DNA from: Diogma glabrata
Lineage: Eukaryota; Arthropoda; Insecta; Diptera; Cylindrotomidae
DNA length: 64,000 nucleotides
Assembly: GCA_963693315.1 (NCBI GenBank)
Contig: OY856188.1
Span: 221,823,517-221,887,516, forward strand
Direction of reading: 5' to 3'
The notes beneath the pieces were generated by a model, which saw nothing but the letters and a program-made list of their open reading frames with translations, searched no databases and was not told the origin of the DNA. Below, in pieces: positions 1 to 10,691 of this stretch. The position numbers and the translations under genes were made by a program. Every line of letters starts with the position of its first letter. The stretch's first letter is position 1.

Positions 1-400
1 TTATTTAATTTTTACAATATTTTTGGAATTTTGAAAGAAATATGAATTTTTGATTTTCTAATATTTTCTCGAAACGCTAAATGGACAGGTTTTTGAGTAG
101 TTCGCTGATTGTATCATCTTTTCACTAAATTATGTTAATTTATGATCTGTTATAATTTTCCGGTGACGAATTGATGTTCCGTGTTAGTTTTGTAATAAAT
201 GTCTAAACAGAGATAAAATACTTGTACTTTTACAAAGAGTTTTATGTTTGGTATACATCGCTGCCGATAACTAAAAACAATGTCCTCATGCCGAAAACTA
301 AATCAAAGTTTTTAACCAAAACCGAAGTCTTGATATCTCAGAGCTGGGAGATTTCAGCCTCTTCATATTTTCAAAGTTGAAACTTCTTCATCACTTATTT
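1..400 (+). repeat. Copy of A/T-rich minisatellite element (right part)
   Basis: Low-complexity DNA built from variants of 'gaattttgaaa' and 'aatttttgatttt', followed by a conserved unique tail ('ctcgaaacgctaaatggaca', 'gatctgttataatt', 'tacatcgctgcc'). The same tail follows the same low-complexity block near 4200-4375, 17735-17960, 21340-21560 and 24730-24950, so this is a dispersed family rather than chance composition. The copy is cut by the window start. No coding potential is seen. Confidence 0.75.
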
Positions 401-1074
401 AATTTACTTAAGTTGAATTTCTCCAATGTCATTAGACTCCATGTTATGGAAATGTTTTTACATTAGTAGTTGCTATGATATTTTCATGTAATTTAACAAA
501 GTTTTTAAATCAAAGCAACCATAAAAAAATACAATATGAATTCTGAATGCTATGCTGTCGTTTTCTAATTGAATAATTTATAATAAATATCATTCCTAGT
601 TACTGTCAAAAATACCATTTTCATTTCAACAGTATAGCAAAAATAGCATTTTCTATGCGAGATGAAAACGTTATTCGTTTCTTGAACTTGCTCCACGCCT
701 GGCGCGTCTCGTCAACATATGTTAACTCACGAAAAAAGAATGTTTTCATCTCTTGTAGCAAAATATATTATTTTAAAGTTTTCAAATTTAAATATTAGTA
801 AATCACAAGGCCTACTTGATTAAATAAATGCTTTCGATGTTATTTTCTGGAGTTCTTAAAGTATCGTTATTGTTTTATGGTGTAAGTTTTTCAATATTTT
901 ATTTGGATTTTAAATATTTTTTATCATGTGTGGGTTAAAAAATATTTATTGATGCAATTACAGGCATTGCGTATTTTTGCACCTGAGATAGGAAAACTAA
1001 TTTTTCTACTCCTATCACAGTAAATTATAAATTACATCACACTATCCATGACATGTAAATTGATTATTTCAAAT

Positions 1075-1096
1075 AGCGTGCGGTAATGGATTTTCA

Positions 1097-1175
<79 letters not shown>

Positions 1176-1184
1176 CCGCACGCT
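1075..1184. repeat. (TA)n microsatellite inside a 13-bp inverted repeat
   Basis: AGCGTGCGGTAAT at 1075-1087 and its exact reverse complement at 1172-1184 enclose about 70 bp of TA dinucleotides. The whole unit is a near-perfect palindrome that could extrude as a cruciform. It may be a short TIR element whose centre expanded, or a hairpin element inserted in TA repeats. No gene is visible. Confidence 0.8.
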
Positions 1185-1640
1185 TTTAATAAAAAGAAAA
1201 ATTTGTATTTAAATAAAAATTTGATTTTTAAAAATTAAATATTTCAATTTATTTTTACACACAATAATGCAAAGCCTACCACAATTTGTAAACTATTTGC
1301 ATTTAATTTATAATAAGAAGTTCATTTTTTCAAGTAATTATATGCGTTTGGGCATTAAAACAAAGTTGTAGAAAAAGTATATCACAAATCTCGAGTTGTA
1401 AAGCATTTTCCATGCTCGTGAAGATACTGCACTCGACGCTACTCGTCTCGTGCGCAAAATTTTCCCTTGCATGTAAAATGCTATTTACAACTCTAGATAT
1501 GTGGTTTATACCATTAATAGTAGATTATAAAAAAAACAAAATGTGTAAGCAATAAAACAAACAAAATGTGTAAAACAATTCATGTGTATGAAATATACAA
1601 AGACAATTATTTTGAATTATGCAATGCAAGGCGTGATAGA

Positions 1641-1756
1641 AATAGTATACTTTTAATTAGGAGCTAAAGTGCTACTTTTTGTGTTAAATTTATAATTTGA
1701 CAACTATAGAGGAAACACCATAAGTCACTTTAGCTCCGAATTAAATACACTATTTT
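1641..1756. mobile_element. Short hairpin element (MITE-like)
   Basis: Arms 1655-1671 and 1726-1742 are complementary with one mismatch (CACTTTAGCTCC core), and the complementarity continues weakly to about 1641 and 1756. A related sequence with the same order of motifs ('tttttgtgtt', 'aagtcacttt', 'actattttt') lies at 9745-9856, which supports a dispersed non-autonomous family. No target duplication was resolved. Confidence 0.55.
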
Positions 1757-1759
1757 TTC

Positions 1760-3190
1760 GGCAAACGTTTAAACTTTTTATAAATATGAAACAAATACAT
1801 TAAAATTTTTATAAACATGATTTGGTAGGTAATACCAAAGGTAGGTAATAAGAACCTTAAACTTGTAACTCAAGAGTGCTGGATTCTATTCCCGATGGAT
1901 GCCACTTTTCTTATACATTGTTCAGAATGTGTGTTTTCAGATATGGTCGGTTATTAATCATTCTGAATGTGTATTAAAAGAAAACGGTCAACATGGTATC
2001 TAGGCCAGTATCTAGATATTTCAAGCTCTTAAGTCAAGTGAGCTTTTTATTATCATATGCAATCAGAATAAATACTTTTCATAATGTATTTCTATGCTTT
2101 TGTTTTAACAATTGTTGTTAGACTGTAAAACTGCTACTTTAACCAAATGCATCCTTTATATTCAATCAAATAAAAAAGAAGGTAGTCTTGAGGACTGCCG
2201 ACAGAAGTGAAAACTTAAAACTGTGAAAAAGCTGTGTTTTTTTGTATCTTCCAATTGTTGTAGCATTGCAAATTAAAATTTCAGAATATTTAAATTAAAA
2301 TCAATATTCTTCTTCTGGGTTTCACATCTATCAGCATTTCAAGCAACTATTATTTACATTTTTATATATAAAATAATCAAAACATATCATGTTAGAAAGC
2401 ATGTTGTTGTGAAACCTTGTTCTTAAAATGTTTTTATGTGTTGTTGTGACACACATTGTAATTTGTGCTACCAAACACATTTTATTTTAAAAAAATAGCA
2501 TGTCATCATCAAAGAATATTCCATAACTAAGACTAAGATATGCTATCGTTGATTGAAAAAGTTCATCCGCCAGCACCCCTAATATAACACTTTGGCTATA
2601 GTGATATCTCACTGCTATTGGCAATGGTATACGATATCTCAAAATAACTCATATCCCAATAGCAGGGACTAAAGTATGCGGGGTTGTCACCTCCATAGAT
2701 CAACAATTTTAAATTTTACAAATCTTCCTGCGCAAAGCTAAGTATTAAATTCATTGATATTAAATGCATTGTTACCGTTTGCAAATCACTATCGGCTAAG
2801 TGCCACCATTTTTAATTATTTTATTCATCATGATTGCCATCCATGTTTAAATATACATAAGCTATAAGATATTCCGTCTCGTACTTTTGAGCTTTAAATC
2901 GATATAATCGATGTTATCAACTATCTCCACTTAATTTTAGGAACATATATTACATACCATTGCAAACCAACAACATATTTGGTGTAGATGATAAAATTTT
3001 TAACATCATGATGTGTTAAATTCCAATAAATATAATTTTGATATACAAATATAATTGTTCCAGATTATAATTTCATAAAAATTATGTTCAACAAAAAAAA
3101 CATTGATCAAAGCAAACTAACCGTATAAAACGATATTTAAATAAAAACCAAATTCAACCAACCAAAAACCAAATTCATTTAAATAAAAAC
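1760..3190. other. AT-rich stretch with no recognised gene
   Basis: No convincing reading frame is visible on either strand. About 2420-2497 resembles, on the plus strand, the 3' end of the LINE at 10.7-12.7 kb ('tatgtgttgttgtgacac', 'acacattttatt', then A-rich), so it is probably a tiny LINE tail. Around 2560-2690 there are paired 'gatatctca' and 'caatagcag' motifs of unknown meaning. Confidence 0.4.
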
Positions 3191-3207
3191 CAAATTTAAA
3201 TAAAAAC

Positions 3208-3950
3208 CAAGTCGATAAAATGCTGATTCACGCGACGGTGTATAAGAAAGCCAACTCCAAATTCTCCTCCGTTTTGATGACCGCAATAATAAAGAGTATA
3301 TCCTTTCGCTGTTTCATGGATTCCACTACCTGGCCATCTTAGTTCTTGTAATGCCACTATATCCAGTGTGTAGCTCTCGATTTGTTGTGTAAGTATTAGA
3401 AGATCTCCTGGTGTTCTAAGGCTTAGCACGTTCCAGGTTCCATTTTTAAATCGTAGTCTGGGTACAGTTTCCGAGGTCGTTCCAATTATGAATCCGAGAT
3501 ATTCCGAGGCCTATGTACAGAATTCATGACAATAATTTTTTTACGAAAATGGAGTGTCAGCCCTTCGCCTAACCTCAATTTTCGTGATTAGGTTCGTTCT
3601 GCATCTTAAGGTCACCAGAAACAACCTTTTTACACGTTTATAGAGTGAGCCACTTGATCCAAGCCATACGCCCGCTGCAAACCACCCCTAACATGGAGAA
3701 CAGACGCTTTCTACACATTTACATAGCCAGCCGCTTGATCCAAGACAGACGTCCGCTCCAAGCCGCCCCTAACATGGAGAACATACGCTTAAGTTGCATT
3801 GGTTTTATGGCGCCAATGACTCGCCATGGTGCAGAATCATTGAGTATAAGCAGCATTTACTCTGCCCCTCTCACCTACACCAACCTATATCTGTTAGCGT
3901 TAGCCAGGTAGCACGGCGTGGACGTAGAATTTCGGATTTTCGCTACCTTG
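3208..3950 (-). pseudogene. 5'-end fragment of an RTE-type LINE
   Basis: This stretch aligns throughout with 40440-41180, the 5' end of the full-length RTE. It carries the non-coding leader with two ~81-bp repeats (about 3632-3790), the coding start, and the N-terminal part of the endonuclease domain (minus strand 3429-3196, including the conserved ALQELRWPGSGIHE stretch). It stops abruptly at 3208 in the middle of the endonuclease, so the RT and 3' end are missing. Loss of the 3' side is the reverse of ordinary 5' truncation and implies a later deletion or rearrangement. 'aaataaaaacc' repeats adjoin the break. Confidence 0.85.
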
Positions 3951-3954
3951 AAAT

Positions 3955-4375
3955 TGAATGTAATTGAACATGGAAATTTTTGAATTTGTTATAGTTTTTG
4001 AAATATTCTTTAAATTTTGAAAAAAGTTTTTGGTTTTGATTTTGTAATAATTTTTGCAATATTTTTAGAATTTGGAAAAAAATAGAATTTTTGAGTTTTC
4101 TATTTATGTATATATTTTTAGAATTTTGAAAAAGTTTAAATTTTTGATTTTATTTAATTTTTACAGTATTTTTGGAATTTTGAAAGAAATATGAATATGT
4201 GATTTTGTAATATTTTCTCGAAACGCTAAATATATATCGCTTACCAAAACTAAAGACAATGTCCTCATAAAAGTTTTTTGCCGAAAACTATATCAAAATC
4301 CTTGACCCAGACCGAAGTTTTGATATCTCAAATTTTCTCAGAGATTTCATCTCCTCCATATTTCTACAATTAAGT
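3955..4375 (+). repeat. Second copy of A/T-rich minisatellite element (right part)
   Basis: The block runs from 'gaaattgaatgtaattgaac' through degenerate 'gaattttgaaaaa' units to the 'ctcgaaacgctaaata' and 'tgtcctcataaaag' tail, as at 1-400 and 16870-17960. It directly abuts the 5' end of the RTE fragment. It is non-coding. Confidence 0.7.
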
Positions 4376-4706
4376 TGTTCATTTTTGCGCAAAATGTTGT
4401 ACATACACTCTGCTGGCTGAAAGGAAGATTACGCCCTTGGCTCAATAAAAGCATTCGCTTTGCATCGCACAGGTGGCTAGAAGGTCCACCACCAAGGTGT
4501 CCATCAGTAGTCAACCTACCCTAGAAACGAAAAAACTCATCCCCGAAATCGTAGCTGTTCCGCTTTTCCATAAAAACGCGTTTATCCTCGATTTGACCGA
4601 TTTTTTTTGTTTTGAGCTCAAAAATATGGTTATAATTGTTCTAGAGTGATGCATGTTCGCATATAGATATATAAAGCAATAAAAAGAACGTAAATATATA
4701 TATAAT

Positions 4707-4970
4707 GTCAACACTCAGAAAAAAGACCTGGAAAAATTACTATTTTCATATATAGTACACGGGGATTTTAGCGCAAAAATCCGGCCTTTTCTACTGTCGG
4801 TAAGATAGAAACTGCTACTTTTGAGATAAATTTTTCTATGGATGTAGCAATTCTTCCTACACAAATAGTAATTTTTGCAGAAACTATAGTAAAAACCGAC
4901 GAGATTTCGCTAAAGTCCCCTAGCACTATAAAAATAGTAATTTTTCCCAGATATTTTTTCTTACTCTACA
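4707..4970. mobile_element. Nested TIR element with CACTCAGAAAAA-like ends
   Basis: Left arm about 4712-4773 and right arm about 4908-4968 are complementary ('ggaaaaattactatttt', 'ggggattttagcg' against 'cgctaaagtcccc', 'aaatagtaatttttccc'). The ends resemble the TA-flanked elements at 41373 and 55895 (CACTC followed by an A-run), so all may belong to one broad TIR group. It lies inside the larger transposon 4470-5915 and is therefore younger. Confidence 0.6.
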
Positions 4971-5672
4971 TTGAAAACCAGATTTGAACTGGAAAATGAC
5001 CAGCAAGGACTTGAATTGAGAACGTACGGTGATTTGCGAAAGGACCGTCAAGAATTTCTATCTCTTGGCAGCAATAAAAAATCTGCAAAATTAACGCATA
5101 GCACAGTAAACGCGCCGTTATTTGTTGAATCAGATGAGATGACTGTAATTGAAAAATGCGTCATCCCGGAATCGCACATAATTCTCGGTATAGTTAATCA
5201 TATTTTTGGGACAGTTTAATGCCTATCTTGGGAAGAGAAAATGCCTTGAAATGGCCACAGGCGTTGAAATTGGTGTCAAAGAACTATCACGGCAATTCTT
5301 TCGAAGGGAATGCCTGCCGGAAGATGTTAAGAGAACCGGACATATTGCTAAGATATTTGTGGTAACATCGGTATAACTCTCCTGCCTTATGTGTCAGCTT
5401 TTAAGGCACTTGATAAAATAGTGCATGATTGTTTAGCCAATAAGAGACTTGGCGGAAACTTACAAACTTATATAAAGGAGCTTAAAAAATCTCTTGCAGC
5501 CACGGATGTCACAGAAACATTGAAAGTCCATGTCTGTATAAGTCACATTGAGCAATGTCTGGAATTTCTGGAAGAAGAGGAAGGTTTTGGCATCTGGTCT
5601 GAACAGGCTGGAGAAGCAATCCACCGTGAATTTTTGAAGTTCTGGCATGTAGATAAAATAACGCCCATGTGA
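4971..5672 (+). pseudogene. Frameshifted transposon-type protein fragment
   Basis: One frame runs 4971-5219 (82 residues). The reading continues in another frame through 5220-5345 (a stretch containing ENALKWPQAL and EGNACRKML), and a further frame at 5391-5672 ends the protein (93 residues, with KVHVCISHIEQCLEFLEEEE and WSEQAGEAIHREFLKFW). From memory, the C-terminal pattern (KVH..., then a SEQAGEAIH-like motif) resembles uncharacterised transposon-associated proteins of arthropods and other animals. I cannot name the superfamily. Its place between long inverted repeats fits a transposase remnant. At least one frameshift near 5218 and the missing N-terminus make it non-functional. Confidence 0.6.
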
Positions 5673-5958
5673 GGCCAAGAAGTATTACAGAGCATGAACA
5701 TCATTCCAGAACAATTATAACCCTATTTTTGAGCTCAAAACAAAAAATTCGGTCAAATCGAGGATAAACGCGTTTTTATAAGGAAAAGCGGAAAAGCGGA
5801 ACAGCTAGGATTTCGGGAATGAGTTTTTTCGTTTCTAGGGTAGGTTGACTACTGATGGACACCTGAAATTTTATTTGGCATCGTGGGCAAACTTTTTTTT
5901 CCTTCTAGCCACCTGTAATCGGGCTTCAATATGAACTGCTGGCGTAATTTTATACTTT

Positions 5959-6070
5959 CAGCAGTCAAATTCTGTAATTGTGAAGCGGTGAAGTGATAAG
6001 TTTTTTAATGAAAAGAAACGAAGAAATTTTTAACACTTCACCACTGCACAGTTACAGAATTTGGCTGCAG
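5959..6070. mobile_element. Short hairpin element
   Basis: Arms 5959-5995 and 6034-6070 are complementary over 37 bp with about five mismatches; their shared core is 'caaattctgtaa...gtgaagtg'. The loop is about 38 bp. It lies just outside the transposon 4470-5915. The size and structure suggest a MITE, but no second copy was found in the window. Confidence 0.6.
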
Positions 6071-8396
6071 CCCTCGATATGTAAATAATTATTGTGTTGT
6101 GTTTAAATTGTTTTACTATAGTCAAATTATTAGCATTATCGTAATAAATTTTCATACATAATTACTGATTTCTAATTTTCATTAAATACAGCTTTATAAC
6201 AATTTGAAGTTTAAGTATAAAGCTATATTGTCAAGTATTTGACTTTCCGTTTTAATAAAAACTATTATGCAGAAAGAAATTTTACAATATGACTCACGAC
6301 AACACATTTGTTTTTTTAAGAGCTAGGTCCCACAACTCTATGCATTTTTATATGTGTTTTTGTTTTCAAATCTCTTATGTTTTATATGTGTTTTTGTTTT
6401 CAAATCTCGAATATAGTCCTTCGAGCCGGTTATGAATCAGCTTACATGAGCTCAGAATTAATATTTATTGAAAATATTAAAATACATTTGTAAATAATAA
6501 AAAAATAAAAAAGAGTATTTAAAAATTAAAAATATAAATTAAAATTAACAATTAAAGTTTGCCGTTTATAAATAAATATGCTCAAATAAAGTTAATTATT
6601 TGAACGTCAAACATCCATTTTTGTACATGATATCCATGGTTGTAAAAACTAGAATCATGAATATCCTAACTCCAGCTCACGGATTAATTTTATACTACAT
6701 AGCTATGGTTTTTCGCTCAAGCGATGAAAAAGTAATGTTGTCCATAACCTTTTTGTAAACTGTAGACTGTTTGGATGGAACCATATTCACTTTACAACAC
6801 AGAGGTTAAGAATAATATGAGCAATTAATAATGGAAGAGCGATTTAGTTGAATTTCTTAAGTGCTTGGTATCAATCGACTCAAATAACATGATTATCGTT
6901 TAGTAACATGATAATAATTTATATTCAGATTAGAGTTACTACAGGTAATTGAGCATTTATTTGCCTCTAGCTGGTTTTTTGTATTTTTAATCAAGCTGTA
7001 CTCATCTCATGCATGACTTTGATTAGACTAGCGGTGCTGTGATGATCGTAATCATTGATTCTTGCACATTCTTACGCAACTATAGACTTACACATATAGT
7101 TCTTAAAATTAAACAGCATTATTTTCCATTCCTAGACCAAAATATTTTGAATTTTATACATTGGTTTAAATAAAGACATTTGCTAATAGAAAATGATAAA
7201 TCTATCTGTCATAGCTTTCAGGTATGAGTAACTAACATTCTTTCACATTTCTTAAAATCATTCAAGCGATCAATTTATTACTTTTATATTAAATGAATTT
7301 ATATACAATTTTGTTAAGATTTTCAAATTTTCAATGAATATGAAAATATTGCAATTGATTGTATGTAAGTAGAAATAGGTAAGTGGGTAGGGAATTTAAT
7401 CTATCTAAGGTTGCATTTTATGATTTTTAATTATACGTTTATAAGTTGAATGAAATTTTGCAATAGTTTGTTAGATTTGTCGGATAAATAATAATTATTG
7501 CGTTATTAAAAATACCCAGAGTGTAAGAAAGAGGTAATTGTTTTTAGATAGAATGAATTAGCATTATGGAATTATGCTCATAATGAAACTAGTAATATAA
7601 AGCAGTGAGCTAGTGATCGGTCTACTATTACCGATACAACAAAAACTGCTTATGAATATCACAGTTTTTCCAGGGGTTTTGTATCAAACTAGAATAAACA
7701 CTTCTTAAAACTCTGGAACATTGAGTTATGATAAAGATTAACTATTAATCTTGAATACAGTAATGTTAAAATTGGATTTTTGTTTTCTAAGTTACACGTA
7801 CTTTTTTCTTTAACATACAAATATATATTGTTATTACTGCTATCAGTCTAAAAGTAGATCATATTTTATCTAGTCATAAACAAAATTGTCCAACTGATAA
7901 AAATTTTGCGAATCATGTATATTGTGACGTCAAACTGTAATACATACGGGAAGAAATTTTAATCATGGCAACTTTATCACGTTGAAAACATCTTAATTTT
8001 GCTTTTTAAACTGTTAAAATCGAATAAAAATACTAGTAAAAACTTTTATGTGTACTTAACATTTATCTGTATGCGACAAAGTCGCAACGATATCTATGTC
8101 GATGCCAATTAAATATATTTAAAAATATCCCCATGACGGCACAAATATGTGAAACGTGCATCAGCATTACTCGCTACTCATTTTCTTTTTTTTTTGCCTA
8201 TGTTATAGTCAATAAACCAGATAATCAGGCATATATCATCCCACAAGCGTTAAGAATGAGGCAGTGTGACTCGTCAACGCACGATCCAAGCACCAACTCC
8301 GCGTGTATCTGAAAAAAACCTTTTATTATTTTAAAATTCATAACGAAAGAAAAACTTTTGTGTGAAATATTTTCACCCACTTCACAATATTTAACT
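6071..8396. other. 2.3 kb AT-rich stretch without recognised features
   Basis: No reading frame of note, no tRNA-like sequence, no inverted repeats of element size and no match to the repeat families seen elsewhere were found. A short direct duplication ('tatgtgtttttgttttcaaatct') lies at about 6350-6410. It is the longest stretch in the window with nothing assignable. Confidence 0.5.
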
Positions 8397-8495
8397 AAAA
8401 CAAATAAGTAAACCTTTGTATATTTATTATGTATTATTTACATCCGTCGTGTGAAGTATATTTGTAGTAAATTTTATTTATATAAAATTATATAT

Positions 8496-8526
8496 GTTTC
8501 GATAACATAAAAATTATCATCCTCAG
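8496..8526 (-). ncRNA. Hammerhead-ribozyme-like core, left PLE arm
   Basis: Read on the minus strand from 8526: CTGAGGA, an extra T, stem II GATAA...TTATC with an 8-nt loop, then GAAAC. The following bases give ATA as a possible NUH cleavage triplet just before TAATTTTATA. This is the inverted counterpart of 9550-9580. In that arm the triplet is GTC instead, so the sequence differs while the NUH rule is kept. Catalysis is not shown by sequence alone. Confidence 0.55.
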
Positions 8527-8651
8527 TATAAACAAAAATCCGCGAACAACTAAACTAAGTATGTTGACTATGATAAAACAAAGAATATTTACATAATACA
8601 TTAAAATATATAGCCCAAGCCAATGGTTATAATCGACGTCTTATAGATACT

Positions 8652-9100
8652 TTGATCATCAAGCATAAAAAACGGTTAAAAAACGTAAACAACAGCATTA
8701 ATGAGCCTAAAGAGGTCATAAAGTACATATCATCATCCTATACTACGTTCATGCCATTTGCAATAAATAATTTATTACGGAAACATAACATACAATTAAG
8801 TTATAAAACGAGAGATAACTTAAAAAACAAATGTGCCAACCGTAGGATAATAATTCCTGAGAAATCTACTGGGATCTACAAATTATCATGTAACACATGC
8901 CAAAATTTTATATAGGCCAGACTGGCAGGCCCCTTATAAAAAGATATAAAGAGCATTTACCATCGGCTAAACGTGACCCAGGAACCTCTTATTATGCACA
9001 ACATTTAGTAGATTAAAGGTAGACATATGGATGTACATGAGGAGTTTGAAATTTATAAGGCACACAAAAACAACAGTGAATCTTTATTGAACGACAAACT
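8652..9100 (+). pseudogene. Broken PLE GIY-YIG endonuclease fragment
   Basis: The frame 8652-8915 ends in a stretch with GIYKLSC and CQNF, the start of the PLE GIY-YIG module including the cysteine-containing linker. A single-base frameshift near 8908 moves the rest (YIGQTGRPLIKRYKEH, about 8909-9000) to another frame, where a stop follows at about 9010. The RT domain expected upstream is missing. In intact PLEs the enzyme nicks DNA for target-primed insertion. This copy cannot encode it. Confidence 0.8.
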
Positions 9101-9549
9101 TACGATTAAAGAATTCGTTTTGTATCACACAGCCATTCATATATAACTCTTTAAGACATAGCTAGATAGTAGCTTGGACGCCAACCACCAAAGTTTTTAT
9201 TAGTTTTAATTACATTTACAAAATTGTTATAATTTAACATATTGCCACTTACACCATCTATATTTCATGTAATACTCATTCATAGCAGGATTTTTCAACA
9301 TTTAGTACATCTATTCGAGACTCAAACGCCAAATTTTCTTCCATGTATAGGTCGATTATGAAAGATAATTATTTACTTTGAATTTTGGCAATTTTTTGTA
9401 TTTACTTTATTTTGTTTTTGTGTTTGTATTATTTTCATTTCATTTTATTTATTTTTTAACTTTTATTTTATTTATTCATAAGTCAAAATATTCTTTGTTT
9501 TATCATAGTCAACATACTTAGTTTAGTTGTTCGCGGATTTTTGTTTATA

Positions 9550-9580
9550 CTGAGGATGATAATTTTTATGTTATCGAAAC
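9550..9580 (+). ncRNA. Hammerhead-ribozyme-like core, right PLE arm
   Basis: CTGAGGA (9550-9556), an extra T, stem II GATAA (9558-9562) with TTATC (9571-9575) around an 8-nt loop, then GAAAC (9576-9580). Next comes ATGTC, where ACATGT could form a minimal stem III and GTC the cleavage triplet. The layout fits the minimal hammerheads reported in PLEs (CUGANGA core, very short stem III). Stem I is weak: only two base pairs directly flank the core. Confidence 0.6.
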
Positions 9581-9744
9581 ATGTCTAATTTTATATAAAT
9601 AAAATTTACTACAAATATACTTCACACGACGGATGTAAATAATACATAATAAATATACAAAGGTTTACTTATTTGTTTTTGGTTTTATTATTTTCTTTAG
9701 TCAACAAACAAATTATACTATTAATTATACTGTTATTAAATAAA

Positions 9745-9856
9745 TAATATACTATTTATTTAATACTTTTTGTGTTGAGTTTATAGTTTGGCAAATATAG
9801 ACGAAACACAAAAAGTCACTTTGCCTTCGAATAAAATATACTATTTTTAACTTTTT
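9745..9856. mobile_element. Relative of the hairpin element at 1641-1756
   Basis: It has the same arrangement as 1641-1756 ('atactttttgtgttgagttt', 'gacgaaacac', 'aagtcacttt', 'aatatactattttt'), with weaker arm complementarity. It probably represents the same short non-autonomous family. Confidence 0.45.
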
Positions 9857-9879
9857 TTTAACCATCTTTTAAACGTCCT

Positions 9880-10280
9880 TTTTAGTATTAGCTCCGAAAA
9901 ATGATTACTTTTAGATTTGTTTAGAGTCCGCAAAATTGTATTTTAGCGGCCTATTACTTAAAGTCGTTATGACAACACTTTAGCGGATTCAAAATTTGTT
10001 TTCATTTTATATTATAATTATTTTCAAATTATAATCACAATTGCTTGATAAGTTTTGTTCAAAAATCAAATTTTTAGGTACGCAAGAATACAAATTAAGC
10101 AATAAACTAGAAAAAAAATCGTAATAGCTAATACAAAAAAACGTTGTATGCAACACGTACGCAAATGGCTTTAGCAGACTCATCTTCATATTACGGACTC
10201 GGCTAGCGCCTCGTCCGGAAACATTACGATTCGTCCGCTAAAACCATGTTTTGCGTATTTGTTACATAAACTACTATTTT
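9880..10280. repeat. Dispersed repeat with hairpin end
   Basis: About 10000-10085 ('ttttcaaattataatcacaa', 'gttttgttcaaaaatcaaat') recurs at 37440-37510 beside the RTE. Its right part, 10159-10256, is an imperfect hairpin ('acgcaaa...ggctttagc' against 'gctaaaacc...ttttgcgt'). No convincing coding sequence is present. Confidence 0.5.
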
Positions 10281-10691
10281 AAACGTCTTTTAAATTTGTT
10301 TATAAATATGAGATATCCCTAAAATCTAAATATATATAAAATATAACATTAATTCATCGCTACTCCACAAAACTATCGATAGATGGCTTTTATTTCTAGA
10401 GTTTTTTTCATTAAAATTAGCGCACCATACTGTTTTGAACAAATTCATAACCTTCTCCAATCTCTATTCAAAATGTAATGCCATTTTATAGTCACCGTGA
10501 AAAAATAATGTAAAAGAAATAGCGTAACAGTCGCTTTTATTATACGTCAAAAAATTAAGACTTAACCCTTCTCCATAACAACAGTAAGGATGACAAAGTG
10601 ATGAAAAAGATAACAAATGATTAAATTTTACCAGAATACAACAGCAATGTGATTCTGTCTTGAAATAATAAATTTAGCAAAAAACGTATTA

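Larger units (their letters stand above)
4470..5915 (+). mobile_element. DNA transposon remnant with long terminal inverted repeats
   Basis: Inner arms 4496-4655 and 5692-5863 are reverse complements over about 160-170 bp, starting GGTGTCCATCAGTAGTCAAC at the left. A second outer pair, 'caggtggctagaagg' at 4470-4484 and its complement at 5901-5915, extends the element. Between the arms lie a disrupted transposon-type reading frame (4971-5672) and a nested hairpin element (about 4707-4970). No clear target duplication was found outside 4470/5915. The superfamily cannot be assigned from sequence alone. Confidence 0.75.
8397..9679 (+). mobile_element. Penelope-like element remnant with inverted arms
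   Basis: Arms 8397-8590 and 9485-9679 are reverse complements over about 194 bp with few differences. They enclose a broken GIY-YIG endonuclease region, the hallmark C-terminal module of PLEs, while the reverse transcriptase is absent. PLEs typically carry long repeats that may be inverted and often contain hammerhead ribozymes, and each arm here holds a hammerhead-like core. The combination makes a PLE call secure although the element is internally deleted. Confidence 0.85.

Noticed and set aside
10007..10189. 60-codon minus frame and the similar frame at 37280-37492
   Set aside because: Both lie over a shared non-coding dispersed repeat, and their protein texts diverge at once outside it.
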